A stretch of 64,000 bases of DNA from RPQJ01 sp963696545 (lineage in GTDB: Bacteria > Pseudomonadota > Gammaproteobacteria > Steroidobacterales > Steroidobacteraceae), in assembly GCA_963696545.1 (NCBI GenBank), contig CAVOKQ010000001.1, positions 1 to 64,000 on the forward strand, written 5' to 3'. Made by a program: the position numbers and the translations under genes. The notes beneath the pieces are model-generated. The model saw only the letters and a program-made list of their open reading frames with translations. It searched no databases and was not told the origin of the DNA. Below are positions 14,654 through 22,647 of this stretch, piece after piece. The stretch's first letter is position 1. Every line of letters starts with the position of its first letter.

Positions 14654-14761
14654 GACGTCGCCGCGCTGATCGAGGTTGGGCTGATCGAGAAGACGGAGCA
14701 AGGCCGGATCCACGTGCCGTTCGACGTGATCGAGGCGGATTTCGAGCTGCGGGCGGCTTGA
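14654..14761 (+). pseudogene. Fragment of HTH antitoxin-like gene, paralogous to 37383-37751
   Basis: Thirty-five codons reading DVAALIEVGLIEKTEQGRI, then HVPFDVIEADFELRAA and a stop. They are nearly identical to the C-terminus of the HTH protein encoded at 37383-37751. No start or N-terminal part remains, so this is a tail fragment. Confidence 0.6.
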
Positions 14762-14810
14762 ACGTCGATCGCTGAGTGCGGACACTGGCGGACGCAGGAG
14801 GCCCTGGATC

Positions 14811-15005
14811 GTGAACGTCGCTCAAGTGCTGTCACTCGGTGTCACGGTGGTGGCCTCCGTGGTCATGTTCCTGGTGATGAGGTACCCGCAACTGCGGCGG
14901 CCGCAATTCCAGGGCGGGCGGAGCTTCTCGATCGGATTCTCGCTGGCCTGTGCGCTCGGCGTGTTCGCCGTGTTCGCGTACCTGATCGTGCTGCTGCAGG
15001 ACTGA
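14811..15005 (+). CDS. Small two-helix membrane protein
   Basis: A 64-aa protein starting at GTG 14811 with AGGAGG about 9 nt upstream. Two hydrophobic segments are clear: VLSLGVTVVASVVMFLVM (~6-23) and FSLACALGVFAVFAYLIVLL (~43-62), joined by a basic loop (RYPQLRRPQFQGGR). I recognise no family. The strong ribosome site and clean transmembrane pattern argue for a real gene. It stands alone between TA remnants. Confidence 0.5.
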   Translation: MNVAQVLSLGVTVVASVVMFLVMRYPQLRRPQFQGGRSFSIGFSLACALGVFAVFAYLIVLLQD

Positions 15006-15070
15006 GCGGCCGTCAGGGCCGGACGCTGGCCGGTCAACTCGGGAGATCGTTACGACGGTCTGGAGGTTGC

Positions 15071-15201
15071 GGATCGCCGTCGCCAGTGGCCCAGCACCAG
15101 GCCCAGACCTGGGGCCGCGAGCGAAACCGGGATCAGCGTGATGTCCAGCACCGCCTCCATGCCGAGCTTGATCTGGAACACCGCGACATCGCGCACGAAT
15201 C
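15071..15201 (-). pseudogene. Fragment paralogous to the membrane-protein gene at 30072-30464
   Basis: On the minus strand it reads VRDVAVFQIKLGMEAVLDIT, LIPVSLAA and LGLVLGHWRR, closely matching the corresponding part of the gene at 30072-30464 in both protein and DNA. Start and C-terminus are missing. Confidence 0.55.
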
Positions 15202-15332
15202 TGCATTGATGCGGCGATTTCTCGGCTCGTCATGGGCCGGGCTTTGCGCAAGTGTTGCCGCTGCGGACTGCCATCGACCGGGAGAAAGCGGAGGGCCGGC
15301 CGTCGCCGGCACACTGGCGGCCACTTGCGCGT

Positions 15333-15680
15333 ATGTATATACAAACGTATGCTGATGGTCAGCTCTTCTCATGGGACGAGCGGAAGAGCGAGGCGAACCT
15401 TGCGGAGCGCGGCTTCGACTTTGAATTTGCGTCCGCAATATTCTCCGGCCCGACGCTCGAGCGCGAGGACACGCGGCGAGAGTATGGGGAACGGCGAATG
15501 ATCGCGATCGGGACTGCCGACGGAATCCCGATCGTAGTCGTTTACACCGACAGGGCCACATCCGGTGGCTTGATCGAGCATCGAGTGATCTCCGCAAGAC
15601 GAGCCAGCAAGAAGGAACGCATCGCGCATGAAGAAGCAATCAAAGCGAAAGACCCCGAGTCGCGGTCGCGCGGATCTTGA
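15333..15680 (+). CDS. brnT: BrnT-family ribonuclease toxin
   Basis: A BrnT toxin of the RelE-like fold, about 115 aa from ATG 15333. Family features are FSWDERKSEANLAERGFDFE, FASAIFSGP, RREYGERRMIAIG, IVVVYTDR and the C-terminal HRVISARRASKKER, where the basic His/Arg residues support RNA cleavage. It overlaps brnA by 53 nt, the usual brnTA layout. The start region contains the palindrome TGTATATACA and a promoter-like TTGCGC-N17-TATGCT pair, so the true start may be debated. No in-frame alternative lies downstream near the N-terminus. Confidence 0.85.
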   Translation: MYIQTYADGQLFSWDERKSEANLAERGFDFEFASAIFSGPTLEREDTRREYGERRMIAIGTADGIPIVVVYTDRATSGGLIEHRVISARRASKKERIAHEEAIKAKDPESRSRGS

Positions 15681-15927
15681 TCGGCTCCGTCGCATGTCCG
15701 AAGCGGACGTGCGCGACAGTTCTCCGCAGGAGCTGTCCGGACTTCCGGATGATTTCTGGGACTCGGCCGAGCTGGTTGACCCGGTCCGCAAGCAGGCGGT
15801 GTCGTTGCGCATCGACGAAGACGTGCTGGACTGGTTCAGGCAGCGCGGCCCGCGCTATCAGTCCCGGATGAACGCGGTGCTGCGTAGTTACATGAACGCA
15901 CGATCGAGAGGGCGGGCTCGTCCCTGA
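15628..15927 (+). CDS. brnA: BrnA-family antitoxin
   Basis: A 99-aa BrnA antitoxin. The basic N-terminus and an acidic linker (SSPQELSGLPDDFWDSAELV) contact the toxin. The C-terminal ribbon-helix-helix (QAVSLRIDEDVLDWFRQRG, YQSRMNAVLRSYM) binds the operator for autorepression. Encoded just downstream of and overlapping brnT. Complete and probably functional. Confidence 0.88.
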   Translation: MKKQSKRKTPSRGRADLDRLRRMSEADVRDSSPQELSGLPDDFWDSAELVDPVRKQAVSLRIDEDVLDWFRQRGPRYQSRMNAVLRSYMNARSRGRARP

Positions 15928-15958
15928 GCCCACGACTCTCGATGCTCGGGACCGACGA

Positions 15959-17293
15959 TTAAGCGTCTGGCGGCTTCCTGTCCGCCTTCCCCTGGCTTCC
16001 CTTCCTCCGCAGATAGGCGGCCGGGGCGGCGGAACCATATGCCGACTGCACCTCATCGCGCGCCGCAAGCCGCGTGTTCATCACTCGCGCGGAAAACGCC
16101 GACTCCTTCGCGAACATCACCTCATCCTTCCTTGCTGCGAGTTCACGCAGTTCCTTGATCGACTCCGCCACCCACGGATTGTTCTCCGCGATGCGCTCGG
16201 CGCGCTTCAGTGATCTCGCCACACCGGCCCAGTCGCCGCGACGCGCCGCAGCCCGCGCCTTCGTCTGCAGGTACGCGGCCTCGAGTTCATCCGCGCGCCG
16301 CGCAACGAGTTCGTCCTCGGCGATCGCGCCGAAGGCAGAGGCGGGGAGCGCCGGCAGCGCGAGCGATATCGGCTGGATCGCGCGGGGCTCGCCATCGAGC
16401 GTCGTGTAGCGCAGCGAGAACGAGCAGAGCGCAAGCGCCGCAGCCTCGGCGTCACCAGCGGCAGCAGGTGAGGGGACCCGCAGTCGGATCACCGCCCAGG
16501 CCTCACCGCCGAACGCGAGGTTCGGCAGCAGCCACGCGTTGTCGCCGTCGGCAACGTAGTCGTTCAGCATCTTCGCTTTGACGCCGGCGGCGGGTGCGAT
16601 CTCGAGCCGCAGGCGACGCGCACAGAGGGCGTTCAGCAGCTCGAACTCCTCGCGGAACGGGTCCATCAGGTCGTCCGCGGTCTGGCCGTAGTACGAGCTG
16701 CCCTGGCCGTGCCGCGCCATGCCGATCATCAGCTCTTCGTTGAACCCGTGACCGAGGCCGTACGTCGAGGTCGAGACCCCGGCGCGCGCGAGTTCGGCGC
16801 ACTGCGCGTAGATCTGGTCGTGGTCGAGCAGGCCGTGGTTCGCGCAACCGTCCGAGAGCAGGATCACGCGCGACGTGATGTTCTCCTTCGTGTGCGGGGC
16901 GAGCGTTTCCGCTCCCCGGAACCAGCCGCCGTGCAGGTCGGTCGAGCCACCGGAGTCGATGCCGCGGATCGCGCGCCGGGCGAACTCCTTGTCGTGCAGC
17001 GTCGTCGTCGGCACGAGCGTCTGCACGTGGTCGTCGTACACGACGACCGAGAGCCGGTCGGTGGCCTGCAGCCCGTCGAGCACGAACTCGGCGCAGCGCT
17101 TCGCTTCGTCGAGCGGCTGGCCGGACATCGAGCCGGAGCGATCGATGACGAGCGCGAGGTGCAGCGGGTTGCGCTGCGGCTGTTCCGCGGGCGCGTCGGG
17201 CGCCTGCACGCGGACGAGCACGTCGAGCTCGTTGTCGTGGCCGGCCAGCAGCGCGGGGCGGCGTGCCGTGATGATCATCGTGGGTGTCGTCAT
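15959..17293 (-). CDS. VWA-domain protein
   Basis: A 444-aa protein with an N-terminal 30-40 residue beta segment and then a VWA domain: LALVIDRSGSMSGQPLDEAK (MIDAS DxSGS), SGGSTDLHGGW (Thr), and ILLSDGCANHG (Asp). The C-terminal half is mixed alpha/beta ending in a lysine-rich tail (KGSQGKADRK). No signal peptide, so cytoplasmic. ATG 17293 overlaps the stop of the upstream MerR-like gene (ATGA), placing them in one operon. It resembles stand-alone bacterial VWA proteins of unknown partner. Confidence 0.8.
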   Translation of the reverse strand: MTTPTMIITARRPALLAGHDNELDVLVRVQAPDAPAEQPQRNPLHLALVIDRSGSMSGQPLDEAKRCAEFVLDGLQATDRLSVVVYDDHVQTLVPTTTLHDKEFARRAIRGIDSGGSTDLHGGWFRGAETLAPHTKENITSRVILLSDGCANHGLLDHDQIYAQCAELARAGVSTSTYGLGHGFNEELMIGMARHGQGSSYYGQTADDLMDPFREEFELLNALCARRLRLEIAPAAGVKAKMLNDYVADGDNAWLLPNLAFGGEAWAVIRLRVPSPAAAGDAEAAALALCSFSLRYTTLDGEPRAIQPISLALPALPASAFGAIAEDELVARRADELEAAYLQTKARAAARRGDWAGVARSLKRAERIAENNPWVAESIKELRELAARKDEVMFAKESAFSARVMNTRLAARDEVQSAYGSAAPAAYLRRKGSQGKADRKPPDA

Positions 17294-18060
17294 GATTGCC
17301 TTCCTTTTTGTATGCGCTCTTCCTGGAGCGCCTGGGTCAACGCGGCCCCGAGGATCGCGGGGGTCTCGTCGCTCATCTCGCTCAGCTGCCGGGCGTCCAC
17401 GTTCACGTGACACCACGGCGTGAGCTCGATGCGCACGATGCGGCTGCGCTCGGGCCGGCCTTCCGGGTTGCCGAGCGCCTTCAGGTTCTCTTCGAGCGAC
17501 ACGCGGCGGCGCGAGATGTCGGCGGCGCGGGCCAGCGGCGTCTCGAGCTTCATCGCCTGCTGCACGGCCGCTCGCTTGGAGGCGGACGGCGGCGGTTCCT
17601 CTGGGGCGAGGCTGAAGTTCTCCACGCTTTGGCGGCCGGACTTCGCGATCGGCGCGTGTTCCCGTGCGGATCCGGGCGAGCGCCGAAGCTTCGCGACCAC
17701 TTCCTCGGCGCGCGTGCGCGGCCGCTCGGAAGGGATCAGCTGCGCGAGGCCGCTGACGTCCGTGGTGCGGACGATCTCGGCGGCCTTGGCGAGCGGCCAG
17801 CCGTCCTTCAGCAGGTAGCGGGTGGCGAGGAACTCGACGATCTGCCTGAGCCCGAACAGCGCCTCGCGTCCCTCGCGCTCGGGGGCCGTGAGCACGCCGA
17901 CCTGCACGTAGTGGCGGACGAGGCGCTCGTTGGCCGAGCCCGCGTCGTCCGTCAGTGACGGGACGCCCGCCAGGACCTCGTTGCACTTGTCCGCGAGTTC
18001 GGCGGCCGTGCCGCGCCAGTCGGCGAGTTCGTCGGGGAGGGAGAGGAGGATGGGTTTCAT
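17290..18060 (-). CDS. MerR-like DNA-binding regulator coupled to VWA gene
   Basis: A 256-aa protein. Residues ~30-90 look like a MerR-type wHTH: SANERLVRHYVQVGVL, then ALFGLRQIVEFLATRYLLKDGWPLAKAAEIV. The middle is a charged, probably disordered linker; the C-terminus (RIVRIELTPWCHVNVDARQLSEM) is beta-rich and may bind a ligand or the VWA partner. ATG 18060 is chosen as the first start downstream of a good promoter. It lacks the classical MerR metal-binding cysteines. Together with the VWA gene it forms a two-gene unit of unknown role. Confidence 0.6.
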   Translation of the reverse strand: MKPILLSLPDELADWRGTAAELADKCNEVLAGVPSLTDDAGSANERLVRHYVQVGVLTAPEREGREALFGLRQIVEFLATRYLLKDGWPLAKAAEIVRTTDVSGLAQLIPSERPRTRAEEVVAKLRRSPGSAREHAPIAKSGRQSVENFSLAPEEPPPSASKRAAVQQAMKLETPLARAADISRRRVSLEENLKALGNPEGRPERSRIVRIELTPWCHVNVDARQLSEMSDETPAILGAALTQALQEERIQKGRQS

Positions 18061-18098
18061 TGGGCTGTCGGTGATCGTTGTCAGTGTCAGTGGGTATG

Positions 18099-18126
18099 AG
18101 TATACATGAATGGCTGTAATTGACAA
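18099..18126 (-). promoter_or_regulatory. Promoter of the MerR-like/VWA operon
   Basis: On the minus strand, TTGTCA (18126-18121) and TATACT (18104-18099) are separated by 16 bp, about 40 bp before ATG 18060. Both hexamers are close to sigma-70 consensus. Confidence 0.6.
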
Positions 18127-18200
18127 CGAACGCCGGGAGGTTTGGAGGCAGGTTGGCGGAGGTTTGGGCCGCGGGCATGGGGCAAAGAGTCGCAGGCGGC

Positions 18201-18219
18201 AGGCTCATTCGGTGAGCCT
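18201..18219. repeat. GGCTCA-N5-TGAGCC palindrome, fourth site
   Basis: AGGCTCA-TTCGG-TGAGCCT is a perfect 7-bp inverted repeat. It lies in the gap between the MerR-like gene start and the parE-like gene end. Same arms and spacing as sites at 1236, 2821 and 14077. Confidence 0.5.
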
Positions 18220-18326
18220 TGGCCGATTCATGCTCTTCGATCGAGGGCGCGGCGGCGGGGCCTGGATGGCCGGTCACCGACCCAGGAGTGGTCGGGCCGC
18301 TTCGCCCTCACCAGTCGCGAGGACCG

Positions 18327-18626
18327 CTAGAGCAGGTAACGCTCGATCGGAAGCGCTCCGTGAAAGACGCCGAGGATATCGATGTCGCCGGAGTTCGCAT
18401 TTATCAGGTAGGCGATTCGATAGTGACCGCGGAGCAGTACGCGGACCTCACGGTCCGTGATGTGCGGATAGCGTTCGCCGAGGCGTGGGTGCTGCTGCAG
18501 CACCCGCCCTGACGCATGTATGCCCGAGACGACTCTAGCGGCGGCCGCCGGGTTGTCGGCGGCTATGAAGTCGTAGATGTCGCGCAACCAGACTTGCGCT
18601 TCATGGGTCCAGGTTACTTGCGCCAC
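18327..18626 (-). CDS. parE: ParE/RelE-family toxin
   Basis: A 99-aa protein of the ParE/RelE superfamily: WTHEAQVWLRDIYDFIAADN at the N-terminus, helices over residues 20-40, HPRLGERYPHI, then VRVLLRGHYRIAYLIN and a final IDILGVFHGALPIE strand. ParE members poison gyrase, RelE members cut mRNA; the sequence alone does not decide. The antitoxin gene overlaps it by 13 nt upstream. Intact. Confidence 0.8.
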   Translation of the reverse strand: MAQVTWTHEAQVWLRDIYDFIAADNPAAAARVVSGIHASGRVLQQHPRLGERYPHITDREVRVLLRGHYRIAYLINANSGDIDILGVFHGALPIERYLL

Positions 18627-18799
18627 TGCCGAATCCGATGGGCCATTTCGTCGTCGGAAACGACGCGACGGGCATCGGAATCAGCAAGGCCGCGCTCGAT
18701 CATCAGGCTGAACGCCAGTTCCCGCACCAGTTCCTCTCGTGAACTGTCGTCGGGTTGCTGCAGCAGCAGATGGACGAGGTCTTCCTTTGGCGTGGCCAT
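18614..18799 (-). CDS. Small antitoxin paired with ParE-like toxin
   Basis: A 61-aa acidic, helical protein (EDLVHLLLQQPDDSSREELV, then ALSLMIERGLADSDARRVVSDDEM-type helices). Length and position, overlapping the toxin start by 13 nt, fit the antitoxin of a ParDE/RelBE-like pair. A DNA-binding motif is not obvious. It would neutralise the toxin by wrapping with its C-terminal half. Confidence 0.65.
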   Translation of the reverse strand: MATPKEDLVHLLLQQPDDSSREELVRELAFSLMIERGLADSDARRVVSDDEMAHRIRQWRK

Positions 18800-19052
18800 G
18801 GGCTGAATCTAGCACCGACGGGCGGCAATCTTCAAAGGCGGCAGGCGGGAATGCCAACCCTGAAACCGTCGTGTTTGAGCACAAACATGCGAAAGGGACC
18901 GGCGTTGACCAGGCGCCGCCCGTTTGAAGTTCGCAAGGTTGCGCGCCGCGGAAGGGTAGACAACCCGTCCATTCCGCGAGAGAAAGGAGTTCCAGCCATG
19001 CGGGCCAATCGCGCCACTGCTCCGTCGTGTACCAGGCCGACGTCTATACTCC
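18800..19052. other. Gap without a recognised gene
   Basis: About 250 bp between the parDE-like pair and the antitoxin-like gene at 19053. A ribosome-site-like AAAGGAG followed by ATG (19000-19011) opens a frame that runs into the next gene in another register and shows no family features. I see no structured RNA or terminator. Confidence 0.3.
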
Positions 19053-19280
19053 ATGTTGATGGGCAGCAAGTCGCACAAGGAAATTTCCGGGATCGATTTT
19101 CTGGTCGATTCGCGCGGTCGTCGCAAGGCCGTGCTCATCGACCTCGAAAAGCACGGTCCCCTCTGGGACGACCTGTACGACGCATACGTTGCGCAGCAAC
19201 GTCGGAACGAGCCCCGTGAGTCCCTGGCCGCGGTGAAGAAGTTGCTTCAGTCACCCGCCAGGCGCAGGGCCGTTCGCTAG
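19053..19280 (+). CDS. Orphan Phd/RelB-like antitoxin
   Basis: A 75-aa protein: ISGIDFLVDSRGRRKAVLID, then KHGPLWDDLYDAYVAQQRR and a basic tail. The beta-hairpin 'VDSRGRRKAVLID' followed by a helix is typical of small Phd/RelB-like antitoxins. No toxin gene adjoins it, so it is an orphan or the toxin has been lost. TATACT lies just 3 bp before ATG 19053, so this start may be too early; an in-frame ATG at 19059 is available. Confidence 0.5.
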   Translation: MLMGSKSHKEISGIDFLVDSRGRRKAVLIDLEKHGPLWDDLYDAYVAQQRRNEPRESLAAVKKLLQSPARRRAVR

Positions 19281-19569
19281 CGTTCAGGATCCTTGCTCGC
19301 ATCGAGGCGCTGTCCATGACGCCTCGCCCTTCGGGTTGCGCCAAGCGGGAGGGCAGCAACAGTCTCTGGAGAATATGTGTCTCACCCCGCGAACGGCAGC
19401 GCCGTACGGTTGGGCGGAGCGTGCGGGGGTGCCGGGGGAGAGGGCGCATTGAGATAGGTGGGACTGATTGATAGCAGCTGCGGAAAGCCCCGATGAATTG
19501 CTGCACCGCGCGGTGGCGAAGTGCGCGGAAAGTTCCGGTCAATGGAACATGGAAAAGGAAGGGAATGCC
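19281..19569. other. Gap upstream of the prolyl oligopeptidase, nothing recognised
   Basis: About 290 bp. No family motif or strong hairpin is visible. It presumably contains the promoter of the peptidase gene. An in-frame extension of the peptidase to 19468 lacks a ribosome site and would hide the signal peptide. Confidence 0.3.
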
Positions 19570-21729
19570 ATGGGATACAGATTGAAGGCGCTGGCGGCGA
19601 CTGCCGTGGCGGCGCTCACGTTGGCAGCGTCGGTCGCGGCCGACGACGGCGGGCTGAGCTACCCTGCGGCGGCCAGGGTTCCGGTCGCCGAGACGTACCA
19701 TGGCGTCCGGGTGGTCGACGATTACCGCTGGATGGAGGACGACTCGTCACCGCAGGTCAAGGCGTGGGTACGTGAGGAAAATGCGCTGACACGCAAGTTC
19801 CTGGACGCGATACCCCAGCGCAAGGAGATCGCGCGGCGCGTTCACGACCTGCTCAGCGCCACGACCATCTCGCGTTACAGCATCGCGTACCGAGGCGGTG
19901 TGGTATTTGCGCTGAAATACGCACCGCCGAAAAATCAACCGGCGCTCGTGGTCATTCCGGCCACGCTCGACGTGGGCCAGGAGCGCGTCGTACTCGACCC
20001 GGTGGATCTCGACCCGACGGGCCGCACGACGATCGACTTCTACACACCGTCCTACGACGGCAAATACGTCGCTCTGTCGCTGTCGAAGGACGGCAGCGAA
20101 GACGGGACGGGCTACGTCTACGAAGTCGCGACCGGCAAACGCCTCGCCGACGTCGTACCGCGCGTGCAGTACCCCACCGCCGGCGGCAGCATCGAATGGA
20201 CAGCCGACAGCAAGGCTTTCTACTACACGCGCTATCCCGGTCCGACTGAGCGACCGGACGCGGATCGGCACTTCTACCAGACGGTGTGGTTCCACCGACT
20301 GGGCACGCCTGCCACGGCCGACCAATACGTGATTGGGCGGGACTTCCCTCGGATCGCCGAGATCGCACTGGCAGGAAGTCGCGATGGCCATGACCTGCTC
20401 GCGGAGTTGAAGAACGGCGATGGCGGCGAGATCGCCTATTACCTCAAGCGGTCCCGCGGACCGTGGACAAAGGTCGCGGACTTTACCGACGGCATCAAGG
20501 AGATGGTCATCGGGCAGGACGGCAACCTCTACGCACGCTCGGTCAAGGACGCGCCACTTGGGCGTATTCTCGCGATCCCCATGGATGACGCGCGGCTCGA
20601 GCGTGCACGCGTCGTCGTGCCGGAAGCTTCGATGTCTGCAGACGACGTCGAGGTCGCGCGCTCCCGACTGTATGTGCAGTACCGCGACGGCGGGCCGTCA
20701 CAGGTCAAGATGTTCGACCTGCGTGGGGCCCCGCTGGGCGTGCTGCCTGCCGAACCAATGTCGGACACGACCGTCAGCGTTGTGCTCGATGGCGACGACG
20801 TGCTGGTGCGAAGCATGAGCTTCGTCACGCCGGCCACGCGCTATCGTTATGACGCGCGGGCGAATCGGCTCACCGAAACGGCGCTGAACGATAAGCCGCC
20901 CTTCAATTTCGACGATGCGACTGTCGAACGCGTATTCGCCGAATCGAAGGACGGCACCCGCGTGCCCGTGCTGATCCTGCACGCGAAGAACCTCAAGCTC
21001 GATGGCACCCACCCGACGATCCTGTACGGCTACGGGGGCTACGGCATCAGCATGGTCCCGTACTTCAGCCCCTTGAACCGACTCTGGCTGGACTACGGCG
21101 GGGTGTACGCGCTGGCCGGCATTCGGGGCGGCGGCGAGTACGGGGAAGCTTGGCACGTGGCCGGCATGCTGACGCACAAGCAGAACGTCTTCGACGACTT
21201 TGCTGCCTGTATGCAGCTGCTCGTCGATCGGAAGTTCACGCGTCCCGAGCGACTCGCCATCATGGGTGGAAGCAATGGCGGGTTGACGATGGGCGCCGCC
21301 TTGACGCAACACCCCGAGGCGATGCGCGCGGTCGTCAGCGAAGTGGGCATCTACGATTCGCTGCGCTGGGAAACGCAGCCCAACGGCGAGTTCAACGTCA
21401 CCGAGTTTGGCAGCACTAAGGATCCGGCCCAGTTCAAGGCGCTGTTCGACTATTCACCTTTGCTGCACGTCAAGGACGGCGTGAAGTACCCGGCCGTGTT
21501 GCTCACGACCGGGGACAACGACGGCCGGGTCGCACCGTACGAGTCGCGCAAGATGGCGGCGCGTCTGCAGGCAGCCAGCACGTCAAGTCATCCGATCCTG
21601 CTGCGCACGGATGCCGAGTCGGGACATGGGATCGGTTCGGCGCTTTCGACGGAAATCGAGTTGGAGACCGACCTGTACACGTTCCTCGTCGATCAACTCG
21701 GTATCGCGGGCCCGGCACGCGCGCCGTAG
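19570..21729 (+). CDS. Exported prolyl oligopeptidase, S9A family
   Basis: A 719-aa peptidase. ATG 19570 follows AAGGAAGGGA and starts a Sec signal peptide (YRLKALAATAVAALTLAASVAA). The N-terminal ~400 residues form a seven-bladed beta-propeller opening with YRWMEDDSSPQVKAWV. The C-terminal alpha/beta-hydrolase domain carries the triad: Ser ~568 in GGSNGG, Asp ~648 in TGDNDGRVAP, His ~684 in SGHG. It would cleave short proline-containing peptides in the periplasm. Length and order are normal for the family. Confidence 0.93.
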   Translation: MGYRLKALAATAVAALTLAASVAADDGGLSYPAAARVPVAETYHGVRVVDDYRWMEDDSSPQVKAWVREENALTRKFLDAIPQRKEIARRVHDLLSATTISRYSIAYRGGVVFALKYAPPKNQPALVVIPATLDVGQERVVLDPVDLDPTGRTTIDFYTPSYDGKYVALSLSKDGSEDGTGYVYEVATGKRLADVVPRVQYPTAGGSIEWTADSKAFYYTRYPGPTERPDADRHFYQTVWFHRLGTPATADQYVIGRDFPRIAEIALAGSRDGHDLLAELKNGDGGEIAYYLKRSRGPWTKVADFTDGIKEMVIGQDGNLYARSVKDAPLGRILAIPMDDARLERARVVVPEASMSADDVEVARSRLYVQYRDGGPSQVKMFDLRGAPLGVLPAEPMSDTTVSVVLDGDDVLVRSMSFVTPATRYRYDARANRLTETALNDKPPFNFDDATVERVFAESKDGTRVPVLILHAKNLKLDGTHPTILYGYGGYGISMVPYFSPLNRLWLDYGGVYALAGIRGGGEYGEAWHVAGMLTHKQNVFDDFAACMQLLVDRKFTRPERLAIMGGSNGGLTMGAALTQHPEAMRAVVSEVGIYDSLRWETQPNGEFNVTEFGSTKDPAQFKALFDYSPLLHVKDGVKYPAVLLTTGDNDGRVAPYESRKMAARLQAASTSSHPILLRTDAESGHGIGSALSTEIELETDLYTFLVDQLGIAGPARAP

Positions 21730-21786
21730 AACGATTCGCGGGGGGGGCGAAGGGGCGGGCGGAAAGGGGCCGGCGATCGAGGTCGA

Positions 21787-22197
21787 TCAGCGCGCGATGA
21801 ATGGATTGACGACGCGCAACTGGCGATCGACAAGCTGGTTGTGCTGCAGGTCCTCCGAGTACAGCACCTTGCTGCCGGCGATCAGGGCCGCTGCGATCAG
21901 CAGGGAGTCGTACAGCGAAAAGCTGTAGCGCTCGACGATGGCCAGTGCCCGGTCGTGGGTCTCGACGGTCACCGGCACGACGTCGCAGACCGCCCGCACG
22001 GTGTCGAGGATCTCTTTCACGTCGGGCAACGGCATCTTGAGCTTGCGGGTCGCCACAGCCGCAAATTCATTCAGGACCTGGACGCTGATCGTGCCTCGTT
22101 CGGCGAGCAGCGCTTCGACGCGGTCGGCCCTTCCCGCGTCCCCCGACAGCAGATACAGCAGGACGCTGGTATCAAAGAATGCGTCAACGGCGCTCAT
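21787..22197 (-). CDS. vapC: PIN-domain ribonuclease toxin, VapC-like
   Basis: A 136-aa PIN protein: FFDTSVLLYLLSGD (first Asp), SVQVLNEFAAVATRKL (Glu), FSLYDSLLIAAALIAG (Asp) and LYSEDLQHNQ (last acidic site). These residues build the metal centre of VapC-type RNases. ATG 22197 lies within the end of the AbrB-type antitoxin gene (14-nt overlap). Full length. Confidence 0.87.
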   Translation of the reverse strand: MSAVDAFFDTSVLLYLLSGDAGRADRVEALLAERGTISVQVLNEFAAVATRKLKMPLPDVKEILDTVRAVCDVVPVTVETHDRALAIVERYSFSLYDSLLIAAALIAGSKVLYSEDLQHNQLVDRQLRVVNPFIAR

Positions 22198-22417
22198 TGG
22201 CCTCGAGTCGGTCGAACTTGAACGAGGCGGGGAGGCGGCCGCGGAACTTGCGCAGCCGAGCGAGAAGCTCACGAGCACCGGGTGCCCTGGTCACCTCGAA
22301 GGTCCTCCTGCCCGCCACCTGGATCTCGACCTGGTCGCCTTCCTTCAACCCAAGTGCGTCGACGACCGCGGCGGGGAGCCGAACGGCGAGGCTGTTACCC
22401 CACTTTGAAACCTGCAT
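22184..22417 (-). CDS. AbrB/MazE-type antitoxin paired with PIN toxin
   Basis: A 77-aa antitoxin with a swapped-hairpin AbrB N-terminus: MQVSKWGNSLAVRLPAAVVD, then LGLKEGDQVEIQVAG. The C-terminal half (GARELLARLRKFRGRLP) would bind the PIN toxin. ATG 22417 matches family starts; ATG 22429 and 22441 are in frame. It should repress its own promoter. Confidence 0.82.
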   Translation of the reverse strand: MQVSKWGNSLAVRLPAAVVDALGLKEGDQVEIQVAGRRTFEVTRAPGARELLARLRKFRGRLPASFKFDRLEANERR

Positions 22418-22449
22418 GACATCGTCCATCTGGATATACATGGAAATTG

Positions 22450-22478
22450 AGTATATCCATGCCGTTCGGCGCGCACAA
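22450..22478 (-). promoter_or_regulatory. Promoter of the AbrB/PIN pair
   Basis: On the minus strand, TTGTGC is separated by 17 bp from TATACT (22455-22450), 33 bp before ATG 22417. Good sigma-70 match. Confidence 0.55.
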
Positions 22479-22647
22479 TGCCGCAGTTGCACTGGCCCTG
22501 GGACCGTTGGACGGCTGCAACCGCGGTTCGGGTTGGGGCCGGCGTCGAGCGCAAGACTGCGGCTTTCCGTAATCCCCGGTGCACAGGTACGCCGGTAGCC
22601 TGCCGTCCAATCAACAACACGACAATGATCGTCCGAGGGAGGGCCCC

